DNA of 64,000 bases, from NCBI GenBank assembly GCA_050303335.1, contig JBNLBN010000002.1, forward strand, positions 22,897 to 86,896. Reading direction: 5' to 3'. The position numbers and the translations under genes are program-made. This document shows, piece by piece, positions 26,338 to 36,047 of the stretch. Position 1 is the stretch's first letter, and every line of letters begins with the position of its first letter. The notes beneath the pieces were generated by a model that ran no database searches, was not told the DNA's origin, and saw nothing but the letters and a program-made list of their open reading frames with translations. Origin of the DNA: Bilamarchaeum sp050303335. Lineage in GTDB: Archaea > Micrarchaeota > Micrarchaeia > Anstonellales > Bilamarchaeaceae.

Positions 26338-28125
26338 CTATTTCAATTCAAAAATTTCCCCGTGCTTTTTCAATGATGCAATTTCAAGATTGGCACGATG
26401 GAACAGTTCACAAATAATCGTCCTTGCATTCTGCCTTACTCTCTCATCAGGATGGTCATCGAGCGTATCCAGCTTTTTCCTGGCACCGGAGGCCATCTTG
26501 ATGATTGCATCCATATTGCCTGAACGAAGGGCCCCATAAATAACCGTCCTTGCATTATCCTTAACAACTTCTTCTTCATGCGCTTCCAGGATCTCAAGTT
26601 CTTCCCTTGCCCCGGTTGCAAGCTTCTCAGTACGTTCCAGGCTGCCCCTGTTCAATGCAGAATAGACAATGGTCCTTGCATGTGCCCTGACAATCTCGTC
26701 ATCATGTTCTTTAAGATTCTCAAGTTTTTCATCTGCTCCGGATGCCACAACGTCTGCGAATTCAAGATTTGCTGAACGAAGGGCGGAATAGACAATGGTC
26801 CTTGCATTTGCCCTGACAATATCATCAGGATGCCTTTCAAGCATCTCCAGCTTTTCCCTTGCTCCATCAGCGAGTGTATCTGCCAGATCCAGGTTCCCCC
26901 GATCCAAGGCAGTGCTAATAATCGTCCTTGCATTATCCCTTACAACCTGATCAGGATGCTTTTCAAGTTTGCTTAGTTTCTTCCTTGTGCCTTTTGCCAT
27001 CCTGTCTGCAATCTCAAGGCTACCGGAACGCAATGCAGAATAAACAATGGTCCTTGCATTATCCCTTACCACCTGCGCCTTATGATGTTCAAGCTTCTCA
27101 AGTTTTTTCCTGGCACCGCCAGCAAGCTTGTGCGCAAGATCCAGGCTGCCCCTGGTCAGTGCGGCACAGATAATCGTCCTGGCATTATTCCTTACCACTT
27201 TGTCAGGATGATTTTCCAGCATCTCGAGCGTTTCCTTAAACCCGCATGCGATACGATCAGCGATATCCAGGTTGCCGGATCGGAAAGCAGCATAAATAAT
27301 GACCTCCGCATTATCCCGTACAACCTGATCAGGGTGCGAATCGAGCATCGCAACCTTTTCCCTGGCACCAGCAGCAAGCTTGTCAGCCAGATCCAGTTTC
27401 CCTTTGTATAAGGAAGCGCACATGATGTTCCTTGCATTTGTTCTTACTGTTTCTTCCCCATGTCTTTCAAGCATTCTCAATTTCTTTCCGGCTCCTTCTG
27501 CAAGATTGTCAGCGATTTCTAGGTTTCCGGAACGAAGGGCAGAATAGATTATTGTCCTGGCATTATCCCTTACGACCTCTTCTGGATGGTTTTTGACCAT
27601 ATCAAGTTTTTCCTGGATATCAAAAACAGAGACTTTGCTGAGGTTCCTTTTAGGCTGGGTGAATTTGGCCTCCAAAGCCAATTCTGTTTCTGCAACAAGG
27701 TGCCTTGCAAGATGCGGTAGCATCCTAGAAAGCCGTGTATCCTTCAACTGTTCCGACTGCTTTCCATCCTCATAATAGTGCAAAGCAATCAGTCTTGAAA
27801 TGCTCTTAGCAACACCAAGGAATTCTTTTTCCACCTTCTCATCGTCAATTTTAACATGGAGTTTCATTTCCGCAAGCATTTCGTCTGCAAGATCCTGCTT
27901 TTTCTGCATGATCTTTCGCGGCAATGGCCTGGTTCTCACATCCAGAATGGATTCCACAAACCTTGCAGCAGCCAAAGATTCATAATCATCAGTCGGGGCT
28001 TTAGTATATCGGATAACATCCTCAATAGTCGGATCCAGAAGAAGCAGTTTCCTGTGTGCTTCTGTTGCTTTCCTGGCAGCTGGTGATCGTGCAATAGACA
28101 GCAACGATATTAATCTGCCCTTCAT
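26338..28125 (-). CDS. HEAT-like 42-residue repeat protein, paralogue 2 (last gene of array)
   Basis: A 595-residue alpha-solenoid: the shared 170-residue N-terminal domain (SLLSIARSPAARKATEAHRK), nine 42-residue repeats, and a cap ending in GEIFELK. The repeat core is VVRDNARTIIYSALRSGNL followed by EIADxLAxGA. Many repeats carry Ser-Gly (ALRSGNL) where later genes have Asn-Arg-Gly, so this copy has a separate history. Its first ATG overlaps the stop of the upstream paralogue (ATGA). It is the last of four genes read right to left. No catalytic motif, signal or membrane helix. Function unknown. Confidence 0.88.
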   Translation of the reverse strand: MKGRLISLLSIARSPAARKATEAHRKLLLLDPTIEDVIRYTKAPTDDYESLAAARFVESILDVRTRPLPRKIMQKKQDLADEMLAEMKLHVKIDDEKVEKEFLGVAKSISRLIALHYYEDGKQSEQLKDTRLSRMLPHLARHLVAETELALEAKFTQPKRNLSKVSVFDIQEKLDMVKNHPEEVVRDNARTIIYSALRSGNLEIADNLAEGAGKKLRMLERHGEETVRTNARNIMCASLYKGKLDLADKLAAGAREKVAMLDSHPDQVVRDNAEVIIYAAFRSGNLDIADRIACGFKETLEMLENHPDKVVRNNARTIICAALTRGSLDLAHKLAGGARKKLEKLEHHKAQVVRDNARTIVYSALRSGSLEIADRMAKGTRKKLSKLEKHPDQVVRDNARTIISTALDRGNLDLADTLADGAREKLEMLERHPDDIVRANARTIVYSALRSANLEFADVVASGADEKLENLKEHDDEIVRAHARTIVYSALNRGSLERTEKLATGAREELEILEAHEEEVVKDNARTVIYGALRSGNMDAIIKMASGARKKLDTLDDHPDERVRQNARTIICELFHRANLEIASLKKHGEIFELK

Positions 28126-29036
28126 TTTACCACCAAATCAAAAACCTCTCCGTTTGATTCTATGGATTCAAGATCAAGATTCCCTTTATGGAGTAATTTT
28201 GATATTATTGTCCTTGAATATCTTCTTATTTTTTCATCAGCATGCCCTTCCAATTTCTTAAGTTTCTCCTTAGCACCATTAGCCAGCTTATCAGCCAATT
28301 CCAGGTTCCCTCTATTCAAAGCAGCACTAACAATAGTCCTTGCATTATTTCTTACGACCTCATCATGATGCCCCTCCAATTCCTCAAGCTTCTCCTTAGC
28401 ACCTTCAGCCAGACTATCAGCCAATTCCAGGTTCCCTCTACTCAAAGCAGCATAAACAATAGTCCTGGCATTATCTCTTACAACCCCATTCTCATGTTCT
28501 TCCAATTCAGAAAGTTTTTCAAAAATATCAAATACAGAAACTTTACTGAGATTTCGTTTAGGAAGTGTGAATTTCGCTTCAACGCATAATTCAGTCTCTG
28601 CAAGAAGATGCCTTGTAAGATGAGGAAGCATTCTCACAAGTCTTGTATCATTCAATTGTTCCGGCTGTATCCCATCCTCAAAATAATAAAGTGCAATAAG
28701 TCTTGATATGCTCTTAGCTACTCCCAGAAATTCTTTTTCTACTTTTTTCGAATCAAAAGAAACATGAAGCTTCATTTCAGACAGTACATTATAAGCAAAA
28801 TTTTGCAGATTTGCCTTTAGTGGTCCGTTTGGCAATGGCCTTTCCCTGACATCCAGAATTGATTCGACAAACCTTGCAGCGGCAAGTGATTCATAATCAT
28901 TTGTCGGAGCTTTGCTGTAACGGATGACCTCCTCAATAGTAGGATCAGGCAGCAATAGCTTCCTGTGTGCCTCTGTTGCTTTGGTAGCGGCTGGTGAGTT
29001 TGCAATCGACAGTAATGAAATTAATTTTCCCCTCAT
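28122..29036 (-). CDS. HEAT-like 42-residue repeat protein, paralogue 3 (short)
   Basis: A 304-residue member with the complete N-terminal domain but only two full repeats (LADSLAEGA and LADKLANGA types) and the cap ending in GEVFDLVVK. The short length comes from fewer repeats, not from a frameshift or a lost end: both the domain and the cap are intact, and both boundaries are ATGA overlaps. It shows that repeat number changes by whole 42-codon units. Same operon as its neighbours; function unknown. Confidence 0.88.
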   Translation of the reverse strand: MRGKLISLLSIANSPAATKATEAHRKLLLPDPTIEEVIRYSKAPTNDYESLAAARFVESILDVRERPLPNGPLKANLQNFAYNVLSEMKLHVSFDSKKVEKEFLGVAKSISRLIALYYFEDGIQPEQLNDTRLVRMLPHLTRHLLAETELCVEAKFTLPKRNLSKVSVFDIFEKLSELEEHENGVVRDNARTIVYAALSRGNLELADSLAEGAKEKLEELEGHHDEVVRNNARTIVSAALNRGNLELADKLANGAKEKLKKLEGHADEKIRRYSRTIISKLLHKGNLDLESIESNGEVFDLVVK

Positions 29037-30826
29037 TTTACCACTAGTACAAAAACCTCTCCGTTTGCTTCTACGGATTCAAGCTCTAAATCTCCATTTG
29101 TGAATAATACTGCCATTATTGTTCTAGCATTTTTTCTTACCCTCGCATTATCATGCTTCTCAAGCTTCCCAAGCTTATCCTTAGCACAACCAGAAAGAGA
29201 ATCACATAGTCTGAGATTTCCCATTTTCAATCCTGCACCAACTATAGTCCTGGCATTATCCCTTACAATATCATCCCTATGTTTTTCCAATTCCTCAAGC
29301 TTCTCCTTAGCACCATCAGCCAACCTATCAGCCAAATCCAGATTCCCCCTATTCAAAGCAGCACCAACTATAGTCCTGGCATTATCCCTTACAACCTCAT
29401 CCCGATGCTTCTCCAGCTCCACAAGCTTTGTCTTAGTTTCAGAAGCTAACCTATCACAAAGCCCAAGATTCCCATTATGTAGTCCAGCACAAACAATAGT
29501 CCTGGCTATCATCTTGACGATTCCATCACCATGCTTCTCAAGTTCCTCAAGCTTCTTCTTAGCACTACCAGCCAATTTATCACAAAGATCCAGGTTTCCA
29601 TTATGCAAAGCAACATAAACAATAGTCCTGGCATTATCCCTTACAATATCATCCCTATGTTTTTCCAATTCCTCAAGCTTCTCATTAGCACTACCAGCCA
29701 ATTTATCACAAAGATCCAGGTTTCCTTTATTCAAACCAGCACCAACAATCGTCCTTGCATTATCCCTTACAACCTCATCACCATGCTTCTCAAGTTTCTT
29801 CAATTTCTCCTTAGCGCCACTGGCCAACTTATCAACAAAATCCAGATTCCCTCGAACTAAAGCTGCATGAACAATAGTCCTGGCATAATCCCTTACAACC
29901 TCATCACCATGCTTCTCAAGTGCCTCAAGCTTCTCCTTAGCACCAGATGCCAGCCTATCACAAAGATCAAGATTCCCTTTCTGCAAACCAGCACCAACAA
30001 TAGTCCTGGCACTATCCCTTACAATCTCATCCCCATGTTCTTCCAATTCCCTAAGTTTCTCCTTAGCACCTTCAGCAAGCCTATCAGAGAGATCCAGATT
30101 CCCTCTATTCAAAGCAGCACAGACAATAGTCCTTGCATTATCTCTTACCACTTCATCCTCATGAGATTCAAGAACATCCAATTTCTCCTTAGCACCATCA
30201 GCGAGCCTATCAGCCAAATCCAGATTCCCCCTATTCAAAGCAGCATAAACAATAGTCCTTGCATTATCTCTTACAACTTCATCACCATGCTTCTCAAGTT
30301 CCTCAATCTTTTCCTGTATGTCAAAGACAGATTTTTTACTAAGATTTCTTCGAGGTTCACTAAATTTAGCTTCGATACACAACTGCGTCTCAGCAAGCAG
30401 ATGTCTTGCAAGATGAGGTAGCATCCTAACAAGCCTCATATCTTTCAATTGTTCAGGTTGTTCTCCATTTTCAAAATAATAAAGCGCAATAAGACGACAA
30501 ATGCTCTTAGCAACACCAAGAAATTCTCTTTCTACTTTCTTATTTGGAAAAGAAACCTGCGACTTCATTTCAGCAAGTATTTCATCAGCAAAATCCTGTT
30601 TTTTTCTTTTTAGGGAGAATGGCAATGGTTTCTCCCTGACATCAAGGATGGATTCGACATATTTCTGAGCAGCCAGTGATTCATAATCATCAGTCGGAGC
30701 TTTGCTGTAACGGATGACATCTTCAATAGTAGGATCAGGAAGAAGAAGTTTTCTGTGTGCTTCTGTTGCTTTGGTAGCTGCTAGTGAGTTTGCAATCGAC
30801 AGTAATGAAAGTAGATTTCCCCTCAT
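29033..30826 (-). CDS. HEAT-like 42-residue repeat protein, paralogue 4
   Basis: A 597-residue member: the shared N-terminal domain (SLLSIANSLAATKATEAHRK), nine full repeats and a cap ending GEVFVLVVK. Two kinds of repeat alternate: one with LADRLADGA (as in paralogues 3 and 5) and one with LCDKLAGSA (as in paralogue 1), so it looks like a mosaic. One repeat has a changed core (IVKMIARTIV). About 110 bp of repeats 2-3 is identical to paralogue 5. Both ends overlap neighbours by 4 bp. Function unknown. Confidence 0.88.
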   Translation of the reverse strand: MRGNLLSLLSIANSLAATKATEAHRKLLLPDPTIEDVIRYSKAPTDDYESLAAQKYVESILDVREKPLPFSLKRKKQDFADEILAEMKSQVSFPNKKVEREFLGVAKSICRLIALYYFENGEQPEQLKDMRLVRMLPHLARHLLAETQLCIEAKFSEPRRNLSKKSVFDIQEKIEELEKHGDEVVRDNARTIVYAALNRGNLDLADRLADGAKEKLDVLESHEDEVVRDNARTIVCAALNRGNLDLSDRLAEGAKEKLRELEEHGDEIVRDSARTIVGAGLQKGNLDLCDRLASGAKEKLEALEKHGDEVVRDYARTIVHAALVRGNLDFVDKLASGAKEKLKKLEKHGDEVVRDNARTIVGAGLNKGNLDLCDKLAGSANEKLEELEKHRDDIVRDNARTIVYVALHNGNLDLCDKLAGSAKKKLEELEKHGDGIVKMIARTIVCAGLHNGNLGLCDRLASETKTKLVELEKHRDEVVRDNARTIVGAALNRGNLDLADRLADGAKEKLEELEKHRDDIVRDNARTIVGAGLKMGNLRLCDSLSGCAKDKLGKLEKHDNARVRKNARTIMAVLFTNGDLELESVEANGEVFVLVVK

Positions 30827-32373
30827 TTTATCACCAAATCAAAAACCTCTCCGTGGGCTTCAACGGATTCAAGATCAAGATTTCCCTTTTGAAATAACCC
30901 TGATATTATCGTCCGTGCATTTTTTCTTACTCTTACCTCCCCATGCCTTTCCAATTTACCAAGTTTCTCCTTAGCACCTTCAGCAAGCCTATCAGAGAGA
31001 TCCAGATTCCCTCTATTCAAAGCAGCACTAACAATAGTCCTTGCATTGTCCCTCACAACGTCATCACTATGACCTTCAAGCATCCTAAGTTTCTCCTTAG
31101 CACCTTCAGCAAGCCTATCAGAGAGATCCAGATTCCCCCTATTCAAAGCAGTACTAACAATAGTCCTTGCATTATCCCTTACCACGACATCCCCATGCCT
31201 TTCCAATTTACCAAGTTTCTCCTTAGCACCATCAGCCAACCTATTAGCCAAATCCAGATTCCCATTACGCAAAGCAGTACTAACAATAGTCCTTGCATTC
31301 TCCCTTACAAATTCTTCAGTATGCCCATCTAGCAGCCTAAGTTTCTCCTTAGCCCCCTCAGCCAATTTTTCACAAAAATCCAGGTTCCCTCTATTCAAAG
31401 CAGCATAAACAATAGTCCTTGCATTGTCCCTCACAATTTGCTCCTTGTGTTCTTCCAATTCCCTAAGTTTCTCCTTAGCACCTTCAGCAAGCCTATCAGA
31501 GAGATCCAGATTCCCTCTATTCAAAGCAGCACAGACAATAGTCCTTGCATTATCTCTTACAACCTCCTCCTCATGAGATTCAAGAACATCCGATTTCTCC
31601 TTAGCACCATTAGCCAGCCTATCAGCCAATTTCAGGTTCCCTTTATTCAAAGCAGTACTAACAATAGTCCTTGCATTGTCCCTCACAACCTCCTCCTCAT
31701 GAGATTCAAGAACATCCAATTTCTCCTTAGCACCATTAGCCAGCCTATCAGCCAATTCCAGGTTCCCTTGATGCAAAGCAGTACCAACAATATTCCTGGC
31801 ATTATCTCTTACAATCTCATCCTCATGGTCTTCAAGCAGTTCCAATTTTTCTAAAATATCGAAAACAGAAACTTTACTGAGGTTCATTTTAGGATTTGTG
31901 AATTTCATTTCAACACACAATTCAGTCTCAGCAAGAAGATGCCTTGCAAGATACGGTAACATCCTTACAAGCCTCGTATCTTTCAATTGCTCCGGCTGTT
32001 CCCCATCCTCAAAATAATAAAGTGCAATAAGTCTTGAAATGCTCTTGGTGACTCCCAGGAATTCTTTTTCGATTTTTTTAGAGTTATAAGAAACATGAAG
32101 GTTCATCTCAGCAAGTATTTCATCAGCAAAATCCTGCTTTTTTCTTTTAATTGATCTTGGCAATGGTTTCTCCCTGACATCCAGAATAGATTCAACAAAC
32201 CTGACCGCAGCCAAAGATTCATAATCATCAGTCGGAGCTTTGCTGTAACGGATGACATCTTCAATAGTAGGATCAGGCAGCAATAGCTTCCTGTGTGCCT
32301 CTGTTGCTTTGGTAGCAGTAGGAGATCTAGCTATGGATAGCAGTGAGAGTAGCCTGGACCTGTTGTGAAGCAT
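30823..32373 (-). CDS. HEAT-like 42-residue repeat protein, paralogue 5 (first gene of array)
   Basis: A 516-residue member: N-terminal domain (LLSLLSIARSPTATKATEAH), seven full repeats of the type EEVVRDNARTIVSTALNKGNL plus LADRLANGA, and a cap ending GEVFDLVIK. The open frame goes back to 32433, but the ATG at 32373 follows the TATA palindrome at 32394-32407 by about 27 bp and is the likely start. As the first gene it sets transcription of the other three. No enzymatic motif. Function unknown. Confidence 0.88.
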   Translation of the reverse strand: MLHNRSRLLSLLSIARSPTATKATEAHRKLLLPDPTIEDVIRYSKAPTDDYESLAAVRFVESILDVREKPLPRSIKRKKQDFADEILAEMNLHVSYNSKKIEKEFLGVTKSISRLIALYYFEDGEQPEQLKDTRLVRMLPYLARHLLAETELCVEMKFTNPKMNLSKVSVFDILEKLELLEDHEDEIVRDNARNIVGTALHQGNLELADRLANGAKEKLDVLESHEEEVVRDNARTIVSTALNKGNLKLADRLANGAKEKSDVLESHEEEVVRDNARTIVCAALNRGNLDLSDRLAEGAKEKLRELEEHKEQIVRDNARTIVYAALNRGNLDFCEKLAEGAKEKLRLLDGHTEEFVRENARTIVSTALRNGNLDLANRLADGAKEKLGKLERHGDVVVRDNARTIVSTALNRGNLDLSDRLAEGAKEKLRMLEGHSDDVVRDNARTIVSAALNRGNLDLSDRLAEGAKEKLGKLERHGEVRVRKNARTIISGLFQKGNLDLESVEAHGEVFDLVIK

Positions 32374-32393
32374 GAATATATACTTACTGTAAC

Positions 32394-32407
32394 AGTATTT
32401 AAATACT
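32394..32407 (-). promoter_or_regulatory. TATA box / palindrome before the HEAT-like array
   Basis: AGTATTTAAATACT is a perfect 14 bp palindrome whose TTTAAA core lies 27 bp before the ATG at 32373. It can serve as TATA box and, being symmetrical, also as a dimeric operator. No other promoter-like box is visible before the downstream array genes. Confidence 0.55.
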
Positions 32408-32454
32408 TGCTTTATTCTGACCTCAAAGACCATCTCTGAGATTGCCTGTTTTTG

Positions 32455-33027
32455 CTATCTCATCCTGTTTTTGGCCAGTATTGCAAGGCATGCAATTATA
32501 GTAAGCCCGCTGATTAACCCTATTGCCGTCGCAACCAGGTTCTGGTCAGCATGGTCCGGCTCATCAAGGAATTCATCAGGAGCAGCAACAGCCAGTGCCT
32601 TCGGGGCAAGGTCCTCATCATTTACTCTTTGGGCCTCCCCCGCAGCAGCTGTCTCAAGCATCATCGGCTCATCCGCAACAGGTGCAGGAGGAACCATCAT
32701 GAAGAACGATGCGGCAAGCGCTATCAATGATATGGACAATAATACGAGGACGCGGAACTCCTTGGGCCCAACTATGTTCTTCCCTTTTCTGGTCAGTTCA
32801 TAGTATTTCCATTTGTGGCCGTCGTCTATTTTCTCAATAAGGTGCGTCTTTTCAAGGATCTCAAGATGTTCCTTTATGCCGGAAACGGACATCCCAGTCT
32901 CCTTCGAGAGCTCGGTAAGGGTTTTCCTCCTTTCCTTGAGGGATTTGAGAATCTTCACTCGCGTATCGACTGCAAGAGCTTCGAAGCTCTCCTTGTCAAG
33001 AACTATCTTGTCCTCGTCCATGAACAT
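32455..33027 (-). CDS. Membrane-anchored ArsR-like winged-helix regulator
   Basis: A 190-residue protein. Residues about 10-95 are a winged helix (LAVDTRVKILKSLKERRK, TLTELSKETGMSVSGIKEHL, ending WKYYELTRKG). A hydrophobic helix follows (VLVLLSISLIALAASFFMMV), then about 45 residues rich in Ala, Glu and Pro predicted outside or inside the membrane, and a second helix (AIGLISGLTIIACLAILA). This is a one-component regulator held at the membrane. Start codons at 33027 and 33021 both suit the TTTATTAAAC box about 25 bp upstream. It lies between the HEAT-like array and the 16S promoter; a link to either is not shown. Confidence 0.82.
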   Translation of the reverse strand: MFMDEDKIVLDKESFEALAVDTRVKILKSLKERRKTLTELSKETGMSVSGIKEHLEILEKTHLIEKIDDGHKWKYYELTRKGKNIVGPKEFRVLVLLSISLIALAASFFMMVPPAPVADEPMMLETAAAGEAQRVNDEDLAPKALAVAAPDEFLDEPDHADQNLVATAIGLISGLTIIACLAILAKNRMR

Positions 33028-33133
33028 CTTATTATTTAAATGTTTAATAAATAATCTACTTTTATTGCGGTTTATGCCGTGAAAAGGTGATTTCTGCCAA
33101 ACTGGAACATGTTTGGCGGGACGGTTGCGTTAG

Positions 33134-33142
33134 CTTTATAAA
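33134..33142 (+). promoter_or_regulatory. 16S rRNA promoter (TATA)
   Basis: CTTTATAAA, preceded by a GCGTTAG purine-rich stretch, is the strongest TATA in the spacer. A start about 26 bp downstream (around 33165) leaves room for the whole left arm of the processing stem at 33241-33273 in the transcript. Confidence 0.6.
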
Positions 33143-33240
33143 CTCATCTATCGTATATCATAGTCACCGTTTTTTTCGGTTTCAGTTTTAATTGACTGAG
33201 GCTGATTTATGTAAACTTGAAATCTAACGCTTTTAGATTT

Positions 33241-33273
33241 GACTCACGCTTCAAGAGTAAAGGAAAGTATAAC
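33241..33273 (+). other. 16S processing stem, left arm (bulge-helix-bulge)
   Basis: This 33-base stretch pairs with 34909-34941. From the outside in: 13 bp (GACTCACGCTTCA), a 3-base AAA bulge on the right strand, 5 bp (AGAGT), a 3-base AAA bulge on the left strand, then 12 bp (GGAAAGTATAAC). Two 3-base bulges on opposite strands around a short helix is the archaeal bulge-helix-bulge motif cut by the tRNA splicing endonuclease to free pre-16S. The middle helix is 5 bp rather than the usual 4. Confidence 0.9.
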
Positions 33274-33321
33274 GTCGATTCCGAAATTAATGATTAAATA
33301 ATTCGGTTCAGCAGAAGATCA

Positions 33322-34857
<1,536 letters not shown>

Positions 34858-34882
34858 AAATTCAAATCACACTTTGAATAAA

Positions 34883-34995
34883 TTGGAATGCGTGTGCAAG
34901 AAAAAATAGTTATACTTTCCACTCTAAATGAAGCGTGAGTCGTATATTTTCTTCTCAGCGTGAGCTCTGTTCAATAATCCTGAACTGTTTGTTTA
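34883..34995 (+). repeat. 16S 3'-flank repeat, copy 1 (reference copy)
   Basis: The 113 bases after the 16S gene, including the right arm of the processing stem. Parts recur downstream: TTGGAATGCGTGTGCAAGAAA and ACTTTCCACTCTAAATGAAG (copies 2 and 3), and CTTCTCAGCG...TTTGTTTA (copy 4). Confidence 0.85.
34909..34941 (+). other. 16S processing stem, right arm (bulge-helix-bulge)
   Basis: Complement of 33241-33273, apart from the two AAA bulges. It ends 84 bases after the 16S 3' end. This arm, not the left one, is the part that is duplicated downstream at 36072-36100 and 36734-36760. Confidence 0.9.
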
Positions 34996-35034
34996 AGAAA
35001 ACTGGATGGTGGAAGCAAATTAGAAATACCAAAA

Positions 35035-35050
35035 GGTATATAAATATACC
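35035..35050 (+). promoter_or_regulatory. TATA box within an inverted repeat before the MNT gene
   Basis: GGTATAT-AA-ATATACC has 7 bp arms around two bases and includes the TATA box. Its centre lies about 25 bp before the MNT ATG at 35067. A dimeric antitoxin bound here would block TBP, as expected of autoregulated toxin-antitoxin operons. Confidence 0.6.
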
Positions 35051-35066
35051 AATCGGTAATTACAAT

Positions 35067-35606
35067 ATGAAATTAGAGGATTTTAGCGGAATAAAACTAC
35101 TAAGCTGGTTCCTTGAAAATCCGACAAAAAAGATTCATTTCAAGGATCTTTGCCGCAAACTAGAATTGGGTCCACCAACTGTCAAGAAATACTGCGAGGA
35201 ATATATTGGTTACGGATGGATCGAGGAAGAAAGAAAAGCGAATTTGAGGATCTTCTCCCTTAATAATGAAGATTTTGTAGTAAAGGCGATCAAAAGAGCT
35301 TATTTTCTTAAAAAGCTAAGTGGACTGGGAATAGGGCAAATTGTGGATGAAAATGCAATATCTCTGGCACTCTATGGGAGTTATTCTTCTGGCGAATATG
35401 ATGAAAAGAGCGATATTGACCTGATTATTGTAGGGAATGAGGAGAATGTAGAACATGAAAAATTGGAGGAAATGAAGAAAAAACTGAAAATGGACGTCCA
35501 GCTCACCATCTTCTCGCTTGAAAAATGGGAAAGCAATAAGGACAATGATGCTTTTATGAACTCAGTTCTAAGGAATAATGTTCTTCTGAAAGGTGCACCT
35601 CTATGA
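35067..35606 (+). CDS. MNT-type nucleotidyltransferase antitoxin with N-terminal wHTH
   Basis: A 179-residue protein. Residues 5-65 form a winged helix (FKDLCRKLELGPPTVKKYC, ending EERKANLRIFSL). The C-terminal half is a minimal nucleotidyltransferase: GSYSSGEYDEKSDIDL (Gly104-Ser105, metal-binding Asp116 and Asp118), with a third acidic residue in KMDVQL. MNT proteins neutralise their HEPN partner by adding AMP to it. The fused wHTH suggests it also represses its own operon through the inverted repeat at the TATA box. The frame opens at 34935 but the ATG at 35067 follows that box. The 3' end overlaps the HEPN gene by 4 bp. AT-rich compared with neighbours, so probably acquired. Confidence 0.88.
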   Translation: MKLEDFSGIKLLSWFLENPTKKIHFKDLCRKLELGPPTVKKYCEEYIGYGWIEEERKANLRIFSLNNEDFVVKAIKRAYFLKKLSGLGIGQIVDENAISLALYGSYSSGEYDEKSDIDLIIVGNEENVEHEKLEEMKKKLKMDVQLTIFSLEKWESNKDNDAFMNSVLRNNVLLKGAPL

Positions 35607-36016
35607 GCTTTGAAGACTGTGTTGGAAAGGGACTTATAAAAAAATCGTCGGATGCACAGATAAGGATCAAACAATCAGTTGATCTTGGAGATAAATTCCT
35701 TAAAAGTGCCCAAAAGAATTTTGAGATTTCCGAGTATGTTGTCAGTGAGCTTATTGCCTATACGGCACTTTTTCATTATGCCAGGGCCCTGCTTTTTAAG
35801 TATGGGTATATAGAACGAAGCCATGCCTGCTTGTTCATAGCATTGAAGAAATTATATCCGGCAGAAAAAAAATTGATTGAAAAAGCTGATAAAATACGTA
35901 TTGAAAGGCACAATCTGCAGTACTCAGGACTTACTACTGATGAGAAATCGGCCATGTTCATACTTGCTTTCGTAAAGGAATTTGCAGAAAAGACCGATGA
36001 CCTCCTGCACGAGTGA
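35603..36016 (+). CDS. HEPN-domain toxin (probable RNase)
   Basis: A 137-residue all-helical protein. It has the HEPN pattern of four helices (LGDKFLKSAQKNFE, ELIAYTALFHYARALL, then ERSHACLFIALKKLY) and the late polar motif RIERHNLQY (Arg102-His103), matching the catalytic R-x4-6-H/Y region of HEPN RNases. With the MNT gene it forms a type VII-like HEPN/MNT toxin-antitoxin pair. The overlap is 4 bp. Targets of such toxins include tRNA and mRNA; not identifiable here. It lies between copies 1 and 2 of the 16S flank repeat. Confidence 0.87.
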   Translation: MSFEDCVGKGLIKKSSDAQIRIKQSVDLGDKFLKSAQKNFEISEYVVSELIAYTALFHYARALLFKYGYIERSHACLFIALKKLYPAEKKLIEKADKIRIERHNLQYSGLTTDEKSAMFILAFVKEFAEKTDDLLHE

Positions 36017-36047
36017 TTGGATGCTTTTTGTTCTGATGCGATCCACA

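Larger units (their letters stand above)
26338..32373 (-). repeat. Tandem array of four HEAT-like paralogues; 126 bp repeat unit
   Basis: A 6.0 kb block in which the same 126 bp (42-codon) unit recurs about 27 times as full copies, with four cap copies, split over four reading frames joined by 4 bp overlaps. Full repeats per gene in reading order are 7, 9, 2 and 9. A stretch of about 113 bp is identical between genes 1 and 2 of the array (31448-31560 and 30036-30148), which points to recent recombination or duplication. Confidence 0.9.

Noticed and set aside
29100..31854. Long plus-strand frames opposite the HEAT-like array (e.g. 29867-30421, 30943-31332, 31438-31854)
   Set aside because: They mirror the 126 bp repeats of the minus-strand genes, read as Ile/Phe/Ser-rich periodic sequence and have no start signals; frames opposite conserved repeats stay open by chance.
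26338..32373. CRISPR array
   Set aside because: The repeats are 126 bp, contiguous, coding and diverged, with no unique spacers and no cas genes.
34858..35066. tRNA gene after 16S
   Set aside because: I looked for a T-loop (GTTCGA) and a cloverleaf there and in other spacers over 70 bp and found none that pairs properly.
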